DNA from: an uncultured Megasphaera sp.
GTDB lineage: Bacteria; Bacillota; Negativicutes; Veillonellales; Megasphaeraceae
Assembly: GCA_934193515.1 (NCBI GenBank)
Contig: CAKPVJ010000010.1
Location: 1-64,000 of the forward strand
Direction of reading: 5' to 3'
DNA length: 64,000 bases
Shown: positions 16,766 to 24,668 of the stretch, one piece after another
Numbering within the stretch: the first letter of the stretch is position 1
Layout: every line of letters begins with the position of its first letter
Notes under the pieces: generated by a model
The model's input: the letters and a program-made list of their open reading frames with translations, nothing else
Told to the model about the DNA's origin: nothing
Database searches by the model: none
Program-made: the position numbers and the translations under genes

Positions 16766-16805
16766 GAAGCCTTGTAAGTCGCAACCTTACAGGGCTTTTT
16801 GTGTA
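16766..16805 (+). terminator. Terminator hairpin, copy 2 of the 38-bp repeat
   Basis: The same GCCTTGTAAG / CTTACAGGGC stem followed by T5, about 30 bases after the small peptide gene, which it should terminate. Identical over 38 bases to 16449-16486. Confidence 0.8.
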
Positions 16806-16985
16806 TATCAAATCTTCCCCACATCATCGGTAAAGGTAAAAAATAAAAAAAGCAACATGGATATTATAACACATGGGATTTATGCAAATAGATTTCCTTT
16901 TTAGGGCCTTTGAAATCTCTTGATAGTTGGTCGGTTACTTGGTCGGCAACCAACAACCGGCTTTGTGTGGTTTAACCAGCCCCAC

Positions 16986-17024
16986 AAAAACGCCCGCATA
17001 GTAACCAGCTATGAGGGCGTTTTT
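16986..17024. terminator. Bidirectional terminator in the scar
   Basis: AAAAACGCCCGCATAG pairs with CTATGAGGGCGTTTTT around TAACCAG. It is preceded by CAGCCCCACAAA, a sequence also found before the 16766 hairpin, so these are related pieces of the same mobile DNA. Confidence 0.8.
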
Positions 17025-17263
17025 ATTTCGTCTTGAATGAGACTATATTCTATTTCTATACAAAGTATATCACGCAATTATTAAGCTGTAAAACAGCCTA
17101 CAACGAAATATCAAGAAAGTACCTTTAAAACACTGGCATTATATACCCTAGCGAGAAATAATAGGGAACTACAACGTTTTAGCAGGTTTTTATGGGGATT
17201 ATTGGAGGATTGGTTTCACATTTGGTTTGTGTCCCTTCTTGCGTACCACACAGGTACACAGAA

Positions 17264-17299
17264 CGATACGCTACCCGATACACAGACCGATACCATACC
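17264..17299. repeat. Three CGATAC repeats with exact 12-bp spacing
   Basis: CGATAC occurs at 17264, 17276 and 17288. The even 12-bp period could be an iteron-like binding array or the coding trace of a tetrapeptide repeat (D-T-x-x) in an open frame of the plus strand. Apart from this I see nothing firm between 17025 and 17461. Confidence 0.4.
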
Positions 17300-17461
17300 T
17301 ATACTAGAGAAGAACCTATATCCGTATGCGAATAAAAAAGGGGGCATAATGCACCAAAAAAATAGCAACCACGGAAGCGGAATAGGTTGCAATGTTGCAT
17401 ATTCGTTTTGTAATTGGCGGGTGCAATATTTTTGTACAATAAACGGTAATCTGGCCAGCTG

Positions 17462-17785
17462 TTGGTCATCCATTCGGACCGTGGCTGTCAGTACGTTTCG
17501 CAGGCATACATTCAGGAAACATCCCAGATGCGCCGCAGCTATTCCAAGAAAAGCTATCCATGGGACAATGCCTGCATCAAATCCTTCCATTCCTTGATCA
17601 AACGGGAATGGTTGAATCGATTTAAAATTCAAAATTACCGGCAAGCGTACCAGTTGGTGTTTGAGTACATCAATGCTTTTTACAACACGGTACGTGTTCA
17701 CAGCCATTGCCATTACATGTCACCGAACGACTATGAAAAGCTGTATGCTGATTTTCAGGAATATAACACGCGTATAGGAATCTAA
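17462..17785 (+). pseudogene. C-terminal remnant of an IS3-family transposase (OrfB)
   Basis: About 107 residues of an IS3-group DDE integrase core: IHSDRGCQYVS carries the second catalytic Asp, WDNACIKSFHSLIKREW the catalytic Glu, and the typical IS3 ending YINAFYNTVRVHS, MSPNDYE follows. The first third of OrfB, including the first Asp, and all of OrfA are missing, so it is a dead fragment. The bases after the stop, ending around 17835, may include the right end of the element. It marks the right edge of the integration scar. Confidence 0.85.
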
Positions 17786-17904
17786 GAAGCAAAAAAACTC
17801 AATTTAATTTATCCGAAATCTTGACATAGGACCAAAGATTGAAAGATGTATAGTTTCTGGTAGCTGGTTGCTTTACCTGATTTTTACATTTCTCATATAT
17901 TTCA

Positions 17905-17933
17905 TTGACAGTCAATTTTCATGTGTATATACT
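17905..17933 (+). promoter_or_regulatory. Promoter of the riboswitch-phnDCE transcript
   Basis: TTGACA (17905-17910), 17 bases, TATACT (17928-17933). It gives a leader of roughly 235 nt before phnD. Confidence 0.75.
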
Positions 17934-18009
17934 AAAAGAGGTTTAATTGTGAGGCTTGGGGGAGCTCCCTGGTCTTGCTATATGGTTGTACTTATAAATC
18001 ATATTAATA

Positions 18010-18105
18010 ACCAACATGCGAGGGAGTCCGTGGGCCGGGCTGAGAGGATGCTGGAGCATCGACCGTGGAGTGGTATTTCTATGCCCTTTGCGACGGTGTG
18101 TTGGT
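18010..18105 (+). promoter_or_regulatory. TPP-riboswitch-like aptamer, divergent
   Basis: Closing stem P1 is ACCAACA (18010-18016) with TGTTGGT (18099-18105). Inside, GGGAGTCC and GGGCTGAGAGG carry the CTGAGA motif that binds the pyrimidine in TPP riboswitches; GATGC/GCATC makes a P3a-like hairpin; ACCG (18062-18065) pairs with CGGT (18094-18097) as P4; GGTAT/ATGCC makes P5, followed by GCGA as in TPP aptamers. The canonical CCTGATCTGG of the pyrophosphate arm is not present (ACCGTGGAGTGG instead). It is therefore TPP-like with a changed phosphate-sensing side, or a related unnamed class. A terminator and alternative pairing follow. Confidence 0.65.
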
Positions 18106-18111
18106 AGATAG

Positions 18112-18139
18112 AGAAGGGCTGTGAAGCTCTTCTTTTTTT
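18112..18139 (+). terminator. Riboswitch expression-platform terminator
   Basis: AGAAGGGCT (18112-18120) pairs with AGCTCTTCT (18125-18133) around GTGA, then T6. The left arm AAGGGC (18114-18119) can pair instead with GCCCTT (18083-18088) in the aptamer P5 region. Aptamer folding would free the terminator, giving a ligand-off switch. Confidence 0.8.
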
Positions 18140-18173
18140 GTTTATATAATGAATAAGAACGGAGTGGTTCGAA

Positions 18174-19193
18174 ATGAAAATGTGGAAAATGTTGACTGCA
18201 GTCGGGGTGATGGCTTGTTTGATGCTTACGGGATGCGGTAATAGTGGACAGACGGACAGCAAGCATGTCAAGGAACTGAAAATCGCTATTTCTCCGTATC
18301 AGGATGCCGATACGATGAAAACGGCAACCGAACCGTTGGGAAAAATGATTCAGGATAAAATGAAGGAAAAAGGCTATACGATCGACAAGGTAACGATGAA
18401 TGTCGGTACGTCGTATGGTGCTGTTGGGGAAGCATTAAGCTCCGGCAGTGCGGATATGGGCTTTATTTCGGGAGCTACGTATGTTGCCTATGACCAGGAC
18501 GTCGATGTATTGCTGACGGCGCTGCGTCAGGGCATTGATAAGGATACAGAAGATCTGACAGTCTGGAATGATGGGTCTAAAGAAGCCTTTACGAATAATC
18601 TGGTAACCTATTACCGCTCGGCCATTGTCGTTGGCCCCAGTCCGAAAGGACAGGCTGTATTGCAGAAGGTAAAACAAGGCCAGCAGCCAACGTGGGAAGA
18701 ACTCAACGACCTTACTTGGGCTGTTATGAGTCCGGCTTCTGCGTCGGGGTATTTGTATCCGTCGCTGTATTTGAAAGAACATTACGGCAAAAAGATTTCT
18801 GATTTGGCTCATGTTGTACAGTCGGATTCGTATACGACATCGACGGCACGCCTGGCTTCCGGACAAGTCGATGTACTTGTAGCATATTCCCATATTCGGG
18901 CCCATATGGCGGATAAATGGCAGCCGGTTTTTGGTGGCACCGGTGATATTTGGTCGCAGACCGGCGTAATTGGTGTTACGGGCAAAATTTATAATGACAC
19001 GGTCAGTGTCAGCAAGACATCGCAGGTTATGCAGGACGAAGGATTCCGCAAAGCACTTGGTGAATCGCTGATTGAAATTGGCAAAACCGAAGAAGGCTTG
19101 AAAGTATTAAAAACACTGGGCCACAAGGGATATGATTGGGCCAAGAGTGAAGACTATGACGGCGAACGGGCTGTGCAGAAAGAATTAAAATAA
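18174..19193 (+). CDS. phnD: PhnD-type ABC transporter substrate-binding lipoprotein
   Basis: A 339-residue binding protein of the phosphate/phosphite/phosphonate family. The N-terminus is a lipoprotein signal peptide ending in LMLTGCG (Cys near residue 21). The mature part has the PhnD pattern: IAISPYQDADTM, GADMGF-like SADMGFISGATYV, VMSPASASGYLYPSLYL, and VDVLVAYS. It would capture a small anionic ligand and pass it to PhnE/PhnC. No phosphonate-degrading gene is nearby, and the upstream TPP-like switch suggests a thiamine-related substrate such as a phosphorylated precursor. ATG 18174 follows GGAG with nine bases between. Confidence 0.85.
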   Translation: MKMWKMLTAVGVMACLMLTGCGNSGQTDSKHVKELKIAISPYQDADTMKTATEPLGKMIQDKMKEKGYTIDKVTMNVGTSYGAVGEALSSGSADMGFISGATYVAYDQDVDVLLTALRQGIDKDTEDLTVWNDGSKEAFTNNLVTYYRSAIVVGPSPKGQAVLQKVKQGQQPTWEELNDLTWAVMSPASASGYLYPSLYLKEHYGKKISDLAHVVQSDSYTTSTARLASGQVDVLVAYSHIRAHMADKWQPVFGGTGDIWSQTGVIGVTGKIYNDTVSVSKTSQVMQDEGFRKALGESLIEIGKTEEGLKVLKTLGHKGYDWAKSEDYDGERAVQKELK

Positions 19194-19195
19194 TA

Positions 19196-19951
19196 ATGTA
19201 TATATTAGAAGCGAAACATGTATGTCAGCAATATAAAAAAGAAAATACAGTATTGAATGATATTTCATTGACTGTGCCTAAAGGACAATTTCTTTCCATT
19301 ATTGGGCCCAGCGGTGCCGGTAAAACGACGCTGCTGCGCCTTTTTAATGGCATGGTACAGCCTTCAGCCGGTGAAATATGGGTAGATGGCAAGCGGTTTG
19401 ATACGCTGCGCGGCGCAAAAAGGCGAAAGATGCAGCAAAAAATAGGTATGATTTTTCAGGATTTTTGTTTGGTAGAAGAAGCGACTGCACTGCAGAATGT
19501 CATGAACGGAGCCTTGGCAGCGCTGCCGTTTTGGCGTGTTGTGACAGGGCGTTTTCCAAAATCCTGCCGGGACAACGCAATGGCCTGCCTGCAGCAAGTA
19601 GGCTTAGAAAGTAAGGCTCAGGAATTGGCAGTTCATCTCAGCGGCGGACAGAAGCAGCGCGTAGCGATTGCCAGAGCGTTGATGCAGGATGCAGCTGTTT
19701 TGCTGGCAGATGAACCAGCTGGTGCGTTAGACCCCTGGACGGCGCATCAGATTTTGGCACTGCTGCAGACGCTGCAGCAGGAAAAAGGATTGACCGTCGT
19801 CATGAATAGTCATAGCGTAGAACAGGCGCGCCAGTTTTCCCAGCGGATTATCGGCATCAGGCAGGGGCGCATTGTACGGGATGCATCAGCTGATACGTGG
19901 CAGTCTGCTGATTTTGCCGCTGTGTACGGAGGTACGGCACATGAATCGTAA
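19196..19951 (+). CDS. phnC: PhnC-type ABC transporter ATPase
   Basis: A 251-residue ATP-binding subunit. Walker A is GPSGAGKTT near residue 40, the Q-loop is MIFQDFCLV, the signature [15 protein letters not shown] lies near residue 150, and Walker B is VLLADEPAGALDP. The insertion around LPFWRVVTGRFPK after the Q-loop is typical of PhnC. It drives import through the fused PhnE permease. It starts two bases after the phnD stop and has no strong ribosome site of its own, so translation is probably coupled. Its end overlaps phnE by eleven bases. Confidence 0.9.
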   Translation: MYILEAKHVCQQYKKENTVLNDISLTVPKGQFLSIIGPSGAGKTTLLRLFNGMVQPSAGEIWVDGKRFDTLRGAKRRKMQQKIGMIFQDFCLVEEATALQNVMNGALAALPFWRVVTGRFPKSCRDNAMACLQQVGLESKAQELAVHLSGGQKQRVAIARALMQDAAVLLADEPAGALDPWTAHQILALLQTLQQEKGLTVVMNSHSVEQARQFSQRIIGIRQGRIVRDASADTWQSADFAAVYGGTAHES

Positions 19952-21470
19952 GCAAAAGACAGGCCTTTTATGGGCTGTCTGTTTAGGCATGCTGATCGTA
20001 TCTGTCATGACGACGCACGTTTCACTTATCGTGCTGGGGAAGCGGGGTGGCCGCTTTTTTGATATTGCCGGCCAAATGATACCGCTGGCTTGGGATTACG
20101 GAGCCGTTGTGTTGCAGCCGTTATGGGCTACGATTCAAATGTCGTTTGCCGGGACGATATTGGGCGCCTGCCTGGGGCTTATCGGTGCAGTTTGTGCCAA
20201 CAGCTACATCAATCGGCTTCCCTGGCTGCGTATTCCGTTCAAAGCTATCATCCATTTAATCCGGACCATTCCGGCATTAATTTTGGCGTTGTTTTGCACC
20301 TTTCTCATCGGTTTAGGCGCATTGGCCGGGACCGTTGCGTTGACCGTATATACGACAGCTGTTCTTACCCGCATGGGTTATGAAGACATGGAAAACATGG
20401 ATTTACGGGCTGCCAATGCCTTGGAAGTGACCGGCTGCGGCCCGTGGAAAGCCTTTGTGCGGACTGTTTTGCCGGCTGTACTGCCGGGATATGTGACCAA
20501 TGTCTTGTATATGCTGGAAGCCAACGTGCGTCATGCCGCTATTTTGGGATATGTCGGTGCCGGCGGTATCGGGCTGCTTTTGAATGAACAGCTGGCATGG
20601 CGGCAGTACAGCCAAGTCGGCATGATTATTTTTTTGCTGTTTCTTGTCGTCATTGCTGCAGAAAGTTTGAGTGAATGGCTGCGGCATGCCATAACGCAGC
20701 AGACGCATATTCCGACAGCTGTAAAACGGGCCGGGATAGTAGGCGTCCTCATGCTGCTTGGTTCTTCGCTGGCAACGCTGCCATGGTCTGTACAGCAGAC
20801 AAGCTGGCATGCAGCCGCGGCGATTGTCAGCGGGCTCGTGCATCCGGACAGTGCTATGCTGTTTTCACTGGCTCATGATGATGTGCCGTATTTGGTGTAT
20901 GAAACGTTGTGCATTGCGTTTTTGGGAACGCTGGGCGGCGTGATGGTTGCCGCATGGTTTTCCTTTACGGCAAGCTTTCGCCTGATGCCGCGGCCGATTG
21001 CTTTGGTTTCCCGCACGGTGCTGCTTTTGATTCGTACGATTCCGGTCTTTGTTTATGGCTTGATGTGGATTCGCGTTACCGGGCCGGGACCATTTGCCGG
21101 CGTTATGACGCTTGCCGTTTGCAGCATAGGACTGCTTGCCAAACGATTTCTCATTGCAATTGATGACATGAACATGCGTCCTTTTTTGGCGTATCGGGCC
21201 ATGGGCATGCCGCTGGCTGCCGCTGTTCGCTATGCCGTGCTGCCGCAGCTGCGGGGACCGTATACGGCAGCGGTTTTGTATCGATTGGATATCAATCTGC
21301 GGGATGCGGCTGTGTTGGGTCTTGTCGGTGCCGGCGGCATCGGTACGTCGCTGATGCTGGCTATGAATCAATATAAATGGCCGGAAGCCGGCGCACTGCT
21401 GTGGGGAATTATTATTCTCGTCACGGTAGTAGAAATCATTTCTGAAAAAAGCCGTCGTCATATGGACTAA
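19941..21470 (+). CDS. phnE: Fused two-domain PhnE-type permease
   Basis: A 509-residue membrane protein made of two PhnE-like permease domains joined end to end. Each half ends in the EAA-type loop: LEANVRHAAILGYVGAGGIG in the first and LDINLRDAAVLGLVGAGGIG in the second. PhnE usually works as a dimer of about 260-residue chains, so this fusion supplies both halves of the channel. I place the start at ATG 19941 behind ACGGAGG, overlapping phnC by 11 bases; the open frame extends farther but without a ribosome site. It is the last gene of the riboswitch operon. Confidence 0.88.
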   Translation: MNRKQKTGLLWAVCLGMLIVSVMTTHVSLIVLGKRGGRFFDIAGQMIPLAWDYGAVVLQPLWATIQMSFAGTILGACLGLIGAVCANSYINRLPWLRIPFKAIIHLIRTIPALILALFCTFLIGLGALAGTVALTVYTTAVLTRMGYEDMENMDLRAANALEVTGCGPWKAFVRTVLPAVLPGYVTNVLYMLEANVRHAAILGYVGAGGIGLLLNEQLAWRQYSQVGMIIFLLFLVVIAAESLSEWLRHAITQQTHIPTAVKRAGIVGVLMLLGSSLATLPWSVQQTSWHAAAAIVSGLVHPDSAMLFSLAHDDVPYLVYETLCIAFLGTLGGVMVAAWFSFTASFRLMPRPIALVSRTVLLLIRTIPVFVYGLMWIRVTGPGPFAGVMTLAVCSIGLLAKRFLIAIDDMNMRPFLAYRAMGMPLAAAVRYAVLPQLRGPYTAAVLYRLDINLRDAAVLGLVGAGGIGTSLMLAMNQYKWPEAGALLWGIIILVTVVEIISEKSRRHMD

Positions 21471-21571
21471 AGAGCAAACGGGAATGCCATATAGCGTTTT
21501 TTGCTATTACGCCTCCTGCGTTTCTCGTAAACGTTTTGGGTTTGAAATTTGAAGAAAATGAATAGTACAAC

Positions 21572-21611
21572 GAGCTGTGAAACAATGGATTTTTGTTCGC
21601 AGCTCTTTTTT
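21572..21611 (+). terminator. Terminator after the phn-type operon
   Basis: GAGCTGTGAAACAA pairs with TTGTTCGCAGCTC, then T6. The stem shares the AGCTGC/GCAGCT core with hairpins at 9899 and 44078. It lies about 100 bases after phnE. Confidence 0.85.
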
Positions 21612-21864
21612 GTATGGCCGTTGCAGGCATATACGCACAATGGTTTCCGGCACGTTTAAAGAAAAGTGAATGGCAGCGCACTGTTTACATGACAGGCTTG
21701 TTTGTGCGACAGCATCGGAGATTTTTTGAGGCATTTCCTCAAATGCAAGGCGATGTACTTGCGTATTGACGAAAAGGTGTTATATAATTAGATGTATCTG
21801 TATATATAAGAGATGAAACATAGTAAAGAGATATCGTTTTATTGTAAAGAAAAGGGGCTGTGAT
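21612..21864 (+). promoter_or_regulatory. Intergenic region with promoter of the 2-hydroxyacid dehydrogenase gene
   Basis: TATAAT at 21783-21788 with TTGCGT 18 bases upstream is the likely promoter. A short inverted repeat TTTGAGG/CCTCAAA (21725-21743) lies above it. No gene is seen in the stretch from 21471 to 21864. Confidence 0.45.
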
Positions 21865-22833
21865 ATGTATCACATAAGTGTTTTGACAGGTCGTCAAGAT
21901 GAGGATGATTTTGGAGAGCGGCTGCGTGATATAGCACGCGTTGAATACTGCTCGGCCACAGACGAAGAAACGATGGCAGATCGATTGGAAGATGCCGACA
22001 TCATTATTTGTAAATCTGAAAAAATTACAGGTTCATTGATAGAACGACTGGACGATTTGAAACTTATCGTCATTTTGTCAACTCGTTCGGATAATGTGGA
22101 TTTAGAAGCCGCCAATCAGCACGGCGTCATGGTTATCAACAATACCTCGTATTGTGTCGATGACATTGCAGACCATACGAGTGCGATGATTTTGGCACTG
22201 ATTCGGCAGCTGCCGGAATACCAAAGCGACATCCGCAGCAACAGCCGCTGGGAATACGGCACAGTTCAGTGGCCGATTCACCGCGTCAGCAGCAATCTGA
22301 TCGGACTCGTCGGTTTTGGTCATGTCGGCCGCGCCGTAGCGGCACGCATGCAGGCTTTTGGCTGCAAAGTACAGGCGTACGATCCCTTTGTCAGCGAAAA
22401 AGTCATGATGGAGCATCGTGTGCGTCCTGTCGATTTTGATAAATTACTTCAGACGAGCGATGTCGTTTCACTGCATATGCCGCTGAACGAAACGACGCGG
22501 TATATTTTCCAGGATGAACAATTTGAACAGATGAAACAGGGGGCTATGTTTGTCAATTGCTGCCGCGGCGGCTTGGCTGATGAAGCGGCGCTGTATCATG
22601 CTGTCGATGACGGTCATGTCCGCAGTGCGGCACTGGACGTCTTGTCCATGGAACATCCCAGCCCGATGCTGCTGAAAATGATTGCCCGGCCGGAATTTTT
22701 GCTGACGCCGAACGTCAGCTTCCATTCTGTCGAAGCAGATAAAGCCGTTCGTGATGATGCAGAACGGTATATTCGGCTGTTTTTGGACGGACACTATGAA
22801 GACTTGCCTGTTGTCAAAACTCGCGATATATAA
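21865..22833 (+). CDS. D-2-hydroxyacid dehydrogenase family protein
   Basis: A 322-residue NAD(P)-dependent dehydrogenase of the D-isomer 2-hydroxyacid family. The dinucleotide fold motif is GLVGFGHVGRAVA near residue 150. The catalytic triad is visible: Arg in NCCRGGLADEAAL, Glu in LSMEHPSP and His in NVSFHSVEA. Members reduce 2-oxoacids (phosphoglycerate, glycerate, lactate, isocaproate) or oxidise the reverse. The substrate cannot be told from the sequence. No ACT domain is present, so this is not a long-form SerA. It has its own promoter and is followed by an envelope gene on the same strand. Confidence 0.88.
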   Translation: MYHISVLTGRQDEDDFGERLRDIARVEYCSATDEETMADRLEDADIIICKSEKITGSLIERLDDLKLIVILSTRSDNVDLEAANQHGVMVINNTSYCVDDIADHTSAMILALIRQLPEYQSDIRSNSRWEYGTVQWPIHRVSSNLIGLVGFGHVGRAVAARMQAFGCKVQAYDPFVSEKVMMEHRVRPVDFDKLLQTSDVVSLHMPLNETTRYIFQDEQFEQMKQGAMFVNCCRGGLADEAALYHAVDDGHVRSAALDVLSMEHPSPMLLKMIARPEFLLTPNVSFHSVEADKAVRDDAERYIRLFLDGHYEDLPVVKTRDI

Positions 22834-22874
22834 CACTAAAGAAATACGATTCCCAAAGAAAGGGGCTTTACGTC

Positions 22875-23684
22875 TTGCGTATTTGGAAACTGGCCGCTAT
22901 GGCCTTGATATGCTGTTCCCTTTTGGCTGGCTGCGGCAGTACGCCAAGCAATGAAGAAAACGCCAAAACGGCAGCAAAACAGCAGGAACAAGTAGAAATG
23001 GCCGTACCTAAACAGGGCGTTCCTGTACTGATGTATCATATGATAGGAGATGTCCCTAATAATGATGCGGTCTTGTTGGAATCCCACTTCCGGGAACAGA
23101 TGAAATTCCTCAAAGACAACGGATTTCATCCGATTACGATGCAGCAGCTGTATGAATACATGACGCAGGGCAAAGCGGTTCCGGTAAAACCGGTCGTCTT
23201 GACCTTTGATGACGGCTATCCGGATACGTATTCTATTGTCATGCCGATTATGAAGGAATACGGATTTGTCTGCACGGTATTTATTCCCACCTATGATGCA
23301 GACCAGGGAGCTCGCTTGACATGGCAGCAAATCAAAGAAATGAAAGAAGCCGGCATCGATATCCAGTCACATGGTTATAAGCATGAACGCATGGTTGAAA
23401 TGCGGGGACAGGCACTGGAAAACGAAGTCAAACTGAGTCAGGAAGCCTTGCAGAAACAGTTGGGCATCACGTCTGAATATTTCTGCTATCCCTATGGCAG
23501 TGAAAATAAAGCTGTTGAAGAGGCTGTCAAAAAATATCATGTCAAACTGGCCTTTACGATGAACCCTGGCTGGGCTAAACAAGGCGACAATCCCTATGCT
23601 GTCAAACGCATCTGGATTGGCAACGCCGTCGATATAGGCAATTTCAAACAGCGTGTTACAACCGAACAGTATGAACAGCGGTAA
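22875..23684 (+). CDS. Polysaccharide deacetylase lipoprotein (carbohydrate esterase 4)
   Basis: A 269-residue secreted enzyme. The signal peptide ends in the lipobox SLLAGC, so it is probably membrane-anchored by lipid. The NodB homology domain shows VLTFDDGYPD (catalytic base and metal Asp), QSHGYKHERM (the H-x3-H metal pair) and FCYPYGSE. It would remove acetyl groups from an envelope polysaccharide or peptidoglycan. The start is a TTG at 22875 behind GAAAGGGGC. The next two genes are also envelope proteins on the same strand, 30 and 9 bp apart, suggesting one functional group. Confidence 0.9.
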   Translation: MRIWKLAAMALICCSLLAGCGSTPSNEENAKTAAKQQEQVEMAVPKQGVPVLMYHMIGDVPNNDAVLLESHFREQMKFLKDNGFHPITMQQLYEYMTQGKAVPVKPVVLTFDDGYPDTYSIVMPIMKEYGFVCTVFIPTYDADQGARLTWQQIKEMKEAGIDIQSHGYKHERMVEMRGQALENEVKLSQEALQKQLGITSEYFCYPYGSENKAVEEAVKKYHVKLAFTMNPGWAKQGDNPYAVKRIWIGNAVDIGNFKQRVTTEQYEQR

Positions 23685-23714
23685 TGCGTTGAATCTTTTC
23701 GTTTTGAGGTAACT

Positions 23715-24659
23715 ATGAAGAAACACTTCAAGGAAATTGGAAAATTTTTTATTATACTCCTCGTGTTTTTTGGAGTAACATCTCCATTTGTCGTCCTTTT
23801 TGGGCCCTTTGACAATATCAAGCGGACCGTCGTAGGCGCCATCCTCAAGAGCCGGCATCCACAGTATATTACTTGGCTCTTTTCACAGGATGAAATCGAC
23901 AAAATCCTGGGAGGCATCAGTACGGCTCCCAAACAAGAGCTGTTTAAATTCAAAGCAAGAACCGATACGTCGCTGAATTTGAAAGAAATCAATTCAAGCC
24001 GTTTCAAAGGGTTTCTGCTGGAAATCCCAGATCCGAAGCGCGTACAAATTGCAACGGCAGAAAACATGGATGAAAAAGGCGATACGACAAGCGGTATTGC
24101 CACCAGAAACGGCGCAGTAGCGGCAATCAATGCCGGCGGCTTCTATGATGCCAATGGTACAGGCACAGGCCGTCAGCCCTATGGGTTTATTCTGCATGAT
24201 GGCAAATTCCTGCTGGGGCAGGACTCCACAGAGGATGAAGTCAATGAATTTGTTGGCTTCAACAAAGAAGGCAACCTCGTAGCCGGCAATTACAGCAAAG
24301 GGGAACTCATCAGCATGGGCATTCAGGAAGGGATTTCTTTTGGCCCGGCGCTGATTGTCAATGGCAAAAAAATGATTACGTCCGGCGATGGCGGCTGGGG
24401 AGTAGGTCCCCGCACGGCGATTGGCCAGCGCAAAGACGGCACTGTGTTGTTTTTGGTCATCGATGGCCGGCAGCCTGGCTATTCTGTGGGAGCGACGCTG
24501 CGTGATCTGCAGAATATTCTCTATGAAGAAGGCGCTGACATTGCGGCTAATTTGGATGGCGGCTCTAGCTCTACACTGTACCTCAACGGCAAAGTCGTCA
24601 ACAAACCGGCGGATTTATTGGGCGAACGCATGATTCCGACGGCATTTATTGTCAAATAG
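23715..24659 (+). CDS. NAGPA-domain phosphodiester glycosidase family protein
   Basis: A 314-residue protein with one N-terminal transmembrane segment (KFFIILLVFFGVTSPFVVLF) and a large exported domain of the phosphodiester glycosidase family. Diagnostic parts are AAINAGGFYD near residue 135, GPRTAIGQRKDGTVLFLVIDGR near 235, and NLDGGSSSTLYLNGKVVN near 280. Relatives uncover GlcNAc-1-phosphodiesters or act on wall teichoic acid or peptidoglycan phosphodiesters. Here it may trim an envelope glycopolymer together with the deacetylase just upstream. The substrate is unknown. Confidence 0.88.
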   Translation: MKKHFKEIGKFFIILLVFFGVTSPFVVLFGPFDNIKRTVVGAILKSRHPQYITWLFSQDEIDKILGGISTAPKQELFKFKARTDTSLNLKEINSSRFKGFLLEIPDPKRVQIATAENMDEKGDTTSGIATRNGAVAAINAGGFYDANGTGTGRQPYGFILHDGKFLLGQDSTEDEVNEFVGFNKEGNLVAGNYSKGELISMGIQEGISFGPALIVNGKKMITSGDGGWGVGPRTAIGQRKDGTVLFLVIDGRQPGYSVGATLRDLQNILYEEGADIAANLDGGSSSTLYLNGKVVNKPADLLGERMIPTAFIVK

Positions 24660-24668
24660 GAGGTACGC

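Noticed and set aside
16445..16805. A CRISPR array suggested by the repeated hairpins
   Set aside because: Only two copies exist, 319 bases apart, and they are rho-independent terminators.
17084..17597. A long open frame across the scar with D-T-x-x repeats
   Set aside because: No good start or ribosome site, it overlaps the IS3 transposase remnant in another frame, and no family is recognised; kept only as a repeat observation.
15466..17835. An intact prophage or conjugative element
   Set aside because: No structural, replication or transfer genes remain and no second copy of the tRNA 3' end is visible as an attachment site.
20865..21461. A 198-codon minus-strand frame inside phnE
   Set aside because: Its Gln/Arg/Asn-rich product with no motif is the usual mirror of a membrane-protein gene.
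22875..23684. Start of the deacetylase at an internal ATG
   Set aside because: Starting later would remove the charged N-terminus and hydrophobic core of the lipoprotein signal; the TTG at 22875 has a suitable ribosome site.
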